Origin: Bacillota bacterium
Lineage (GTDB): Bacteria; Bacillota_I; Bacilli_A; RF39; UBA660
DNA length: 21,471 nt
NCBI GenBank assembly: GCA_003524085.1
Contig: DOEC01000001.1
Span: 1 to 21,471, forward strand
Direction: 5' to 3'
In this document: piece by piece, positions 20,163 to 21,471 of the stretch
How positions within the stretch are numbered: the first letter of the stretch is position 1
Layout: each line of letters begins with the position of its first letter
Notes under the pieces: generated by a model
Database searches by the model: none
What the model saw: the letters and a program-made list of their open reading frames with translations, nothing else
Told to the model about the DNA's origin: nothing
Made by a program: the position numbers and the translations under genes

Positions 20163-20701
20163 ATTCGCTTAATTTTTAGTATGTCATATAAATATTTTTT
20201 TCCATCATATGAGTTTCTAATTAGTACTATTGCTTCATAAATAATTTCTATATTTTTTTCTACAATAGAAAAAGTTATTTTATATTTGTAAAAACCATAT
20301 TTAGCATCTAATATGTGTTTTTCTTTTCTGTTTTTATCAAATATTTTATCTTTTCCATTTTCTATTAATTCTTTTAAATATTTTGATAATTTATATTTAA
20401 CATATTTTAATTCATAACTTGAATATTTGGTATCATGGGAATAAACAAACTCATTTGCTGTTTTCTTATCTATTAAAATATTATAAGAATTTTCTAAATT
20501 TTTATATTCAACACCTTTTTGGTCTTTAATATTATTTAATGCCTTTTTTTGAGCTTCATATATACTTAAATTATCATAATCAGTATCGTCTATTTGAAAT
20601 CTATTAAAAGTACCATTTTCATTATATATTTCTCTACCTTCATTAAGAAATAAATTATAAATAATTTCTTCTAAAAATTCACAACTTATTATGTTTAACA
20701 C
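20135..20701 (-). CDS. Unknown protein whose end runs into the small-RNA locus
   Basis: 188 residues from GTG 20701, chosen because AGGAAGTGA is then at proper distance (a GTG at 20710 would sit on the ribosome site). It is soluble and rich in Lys, Tyr, Asn and Asp. The C-terminal part, YGFYKYKITFSIV...IYEAIVLIRNSYDGKKYLYDILKIKR, resembles the barnase/EndoU/colicin-like nuclease domains of phage and polymorphic toxins (EA..LI..D..GKKYLYDI..IK), but I am not sure of this. The last seven residues (KQELASA) are read from the reverse of small-RNA copy 2, so the ancestral stop has probably been lost. No terminator is seen on this strand. Confidence 0.65.
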   Translation of the reverse strand: MLNIISCEFLEEIIYNLFLNEGREIYNENGTFNRFQIDDTDYDNLSIYEAQKKALNNIKDQKGVEYKNLENSYNILIDKKTANEFVYSHDTKYSSYELKYVKYKLSKYLKELIENGKDKIFDKNRKEKHILDAKYGFYKYKITFSIVEKNIEIIYEAIVLIRNSYDGKKYLYDILKIKRIKKQELASA

Positions 20702-20725
20702 ACTTTTCACTTCCTTTTAGAAAAT

Positions 20726-20755
20726 ATTATATAATAAAAGTTTAAATAATGTAAA
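20726..20755 (-). promoter_or_regulatory. Promoter of the 20135-20701 gene
   Basis: Minus strand TTTACA (20750-20755), an 18-nt spacer and a perfect TATAAT (20726-20731). Confidence 0.65.
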
Positions 20756-20763
20756 GTAGGTAC

Positions 20764-20792
20764 TTGAAAAAAGTTCTTTTTTATTATAAAAT
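20764..20792 (+). promoter_or_regulatory. Promoter of the secreted protein gene at 20816
   Basis: TTGAAA (20764-20769), a 17-nt spacer and TAAAAT (20787-20792). It diverges from the promoter at 20726-20755. Confidence 0.7.
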
Positions 20793-20815
20793 ATTCTATA
20801 GAAAGTAGGGATAAC

Positions 20816-21471
20816 ATGAAAGATAAATATCCAAAGAATTATTTGCTATTAATGGCAGTGAGTGTATTTTGCTTAATAGCAATAGTATTTAGTTCTTCTT
20901 ATGCTTATTTTAAAGCAAGAATAGTAAATAATACTAATCCATTTGAATTAATAGGTGGAACAATAAAACTACAGTTAAATGAGAATTCTATAAGTGGAGA
21001 AAAATTACTTCCAATATTAGATAGTCAAAAAGATACAAATGCGCAGATAAAGAATTTTACTGTTAAGAGAACAGATGACTCTAATGTTGATGTTTGTTAT
21101 AATGTTTATTTAGTAATTGAAAGTATTAGTGATAATATTAAGAATTCTAAATATATGAAGTATGAACTTACTAATGGGTCTAGTACAACTACTGGAAACT
21201 TTAGTACAGTTGCTTATCAAGATGGTAAAGCAATAATATTACTTGCGCAAAATAAATATTTAAGTAAAACTAATACAACGGGAGACGCTTATACATTAAA
21301 AATATGGTTAAGTTATGATGGAAGTGTAGACCAAAATAGTTTATTAGGTGGAAACTTTAGTGCCCATATATATGCTCAAGGTAATAGTGGTAATACTTGT
21401 CCTGGGTCAATTGAGACAAAGTATACTTTATATGAGAAACTATTATCAGATAAAACAACACGTCCAGATAG
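20816..21471 (+). CDS. Secreted TasA/SipW-like surface protein, N-terminal part
   Basis: Open to the window end, 218 codons visible. Lys-rich start MKDKYPKNY, a hydrophobic segment (about 10-27) and then SSSYAYFKARIVNNTNPF: the A/S-Y-A-Y-F form of signal peptides cut by SipW-type signal peptidases in TasA/camelysin-like fibre proteins. The exported part is beta-rich with IGGTIKLQLNENSISG, FTVKRTDDSNVDVCYNVYLVIE and YTLKIWLSYDG, and has two Cys (near 96 and 203) that could pair. It ends in a spacer beginning TLYEKLL, after which large repeat regions are common in such proteins. A surface fibre or adhesin is likely; the 3' end is not in the window. Confidence 0.75.
   Translation, partial: MKDKYPKNYLLLMAVSVFCLIAIVFSSSYAYFKARIVNNTNPFELIGGTIKLQLNENSISGEKLLPILDSQKDTNAQIKNFTVKRTDDSNVDVCYNVYLVIESISDNIKNSKYMKYELTNGSSTTTGNFSTVAYQDGKAIILLAQNKYLSKTNTTGDAYTLKIWLSYDGSVDQNSLLGGNFSAHIYAQGNSGNTCPGSIETKYTLYEKLLSDKTTRPD

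Noticed and set aside
1..21471. UGA-as-tryptophan genetic code
   Set aside because: TGA is the natural stop of intact genes here (ABC importer ATPase, solute-binding protein) and Trp codons are TGG; the one TGA at a Trp site is in the DUF1848 gene only.

Overview
This is a very AT-rich window in the standard bacterial code (TGA is a normal stop here, and tryptophans are TGG). Spore-coat homologues (CotJC, CotJB, CotF type), a CIRCE/HrcA heat-shock operator, strong AGGAGG-type ribosome sites and extended -10 promoters (TGG-TAAAAT) point to an uncultured low-GC Bacillota. It is probably an endospore-related Bacilli lineage of the RF39/Erysipelotrichia/Mollicutes neighbourhood. The lineage is an inference from gene content and style only.

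Layout. 1-66 is the tail of a surface-type protein, followed by about 100 bases in which I see nothing until a terminator. 219-2704 (minus) is a three-gene nitrate/sulfonate/pyrimidine-type ABC importer. It diverges from an AbiEi-AbiEii abortive-infection toxin-antitoxin operon (2825-4171) whose promoter is embedded in a 19-bp inverted repeat. 4233-7537 is a tight three-gene acyl-metabolism operon (SDR reductase, lipoyl-less E2-like acyltransferase, acyl-CoA synthetase). Then come an HrcA-controlled Hsp20, two CotF-like genes, a small membrane protein and rubrerythrin. A matrixin protease plus lipoprotein pair (about 9.76-11.21 kb) is bracketed by a 39-bp direct repeat made of the 3' end of a neighbouring DUF1848 gene. 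That DUF1848 gene is broken by one TGA at a conserved Trp codon. tRNA-Asn and a stand-alone Clp-type AAA ATPase follow.

13.33-14.11 kb carries no ordinary gene but is dense in structure. A ~113-bp promoter element occurs twice. One copy drives a short RNA that could encode a 36-residue membrane peptide, and a convergent ~80-nt antisense RNA has its own promoter and terminator. A second copy of the antisense promoter region is also present. Together this looks like a type I toxin-antitoxin locus with a decayed duplicate. The second promoter copy drives an unknown small gene, an ABC-2 exporter ATPase and its permease.

16.3-17.4 kb (minus) is a cotJ operon with a CotJA-like/CotJB fusion and a near-perfect mother-cell sigma (sigK/sigE) promoter. 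17.5-19.9 kb is the tRNA t6A cluster tsaE-tsaB-rimI-tsaD. After tsaD lie two tandem copies of a ~78-nt self-terminating structured RNA that I do not recognise. Their downstream half is antisense to the end of an unknown minus-strand gene. The window ends inside a secreted protein with a TasA/SipW-like signal peptide.
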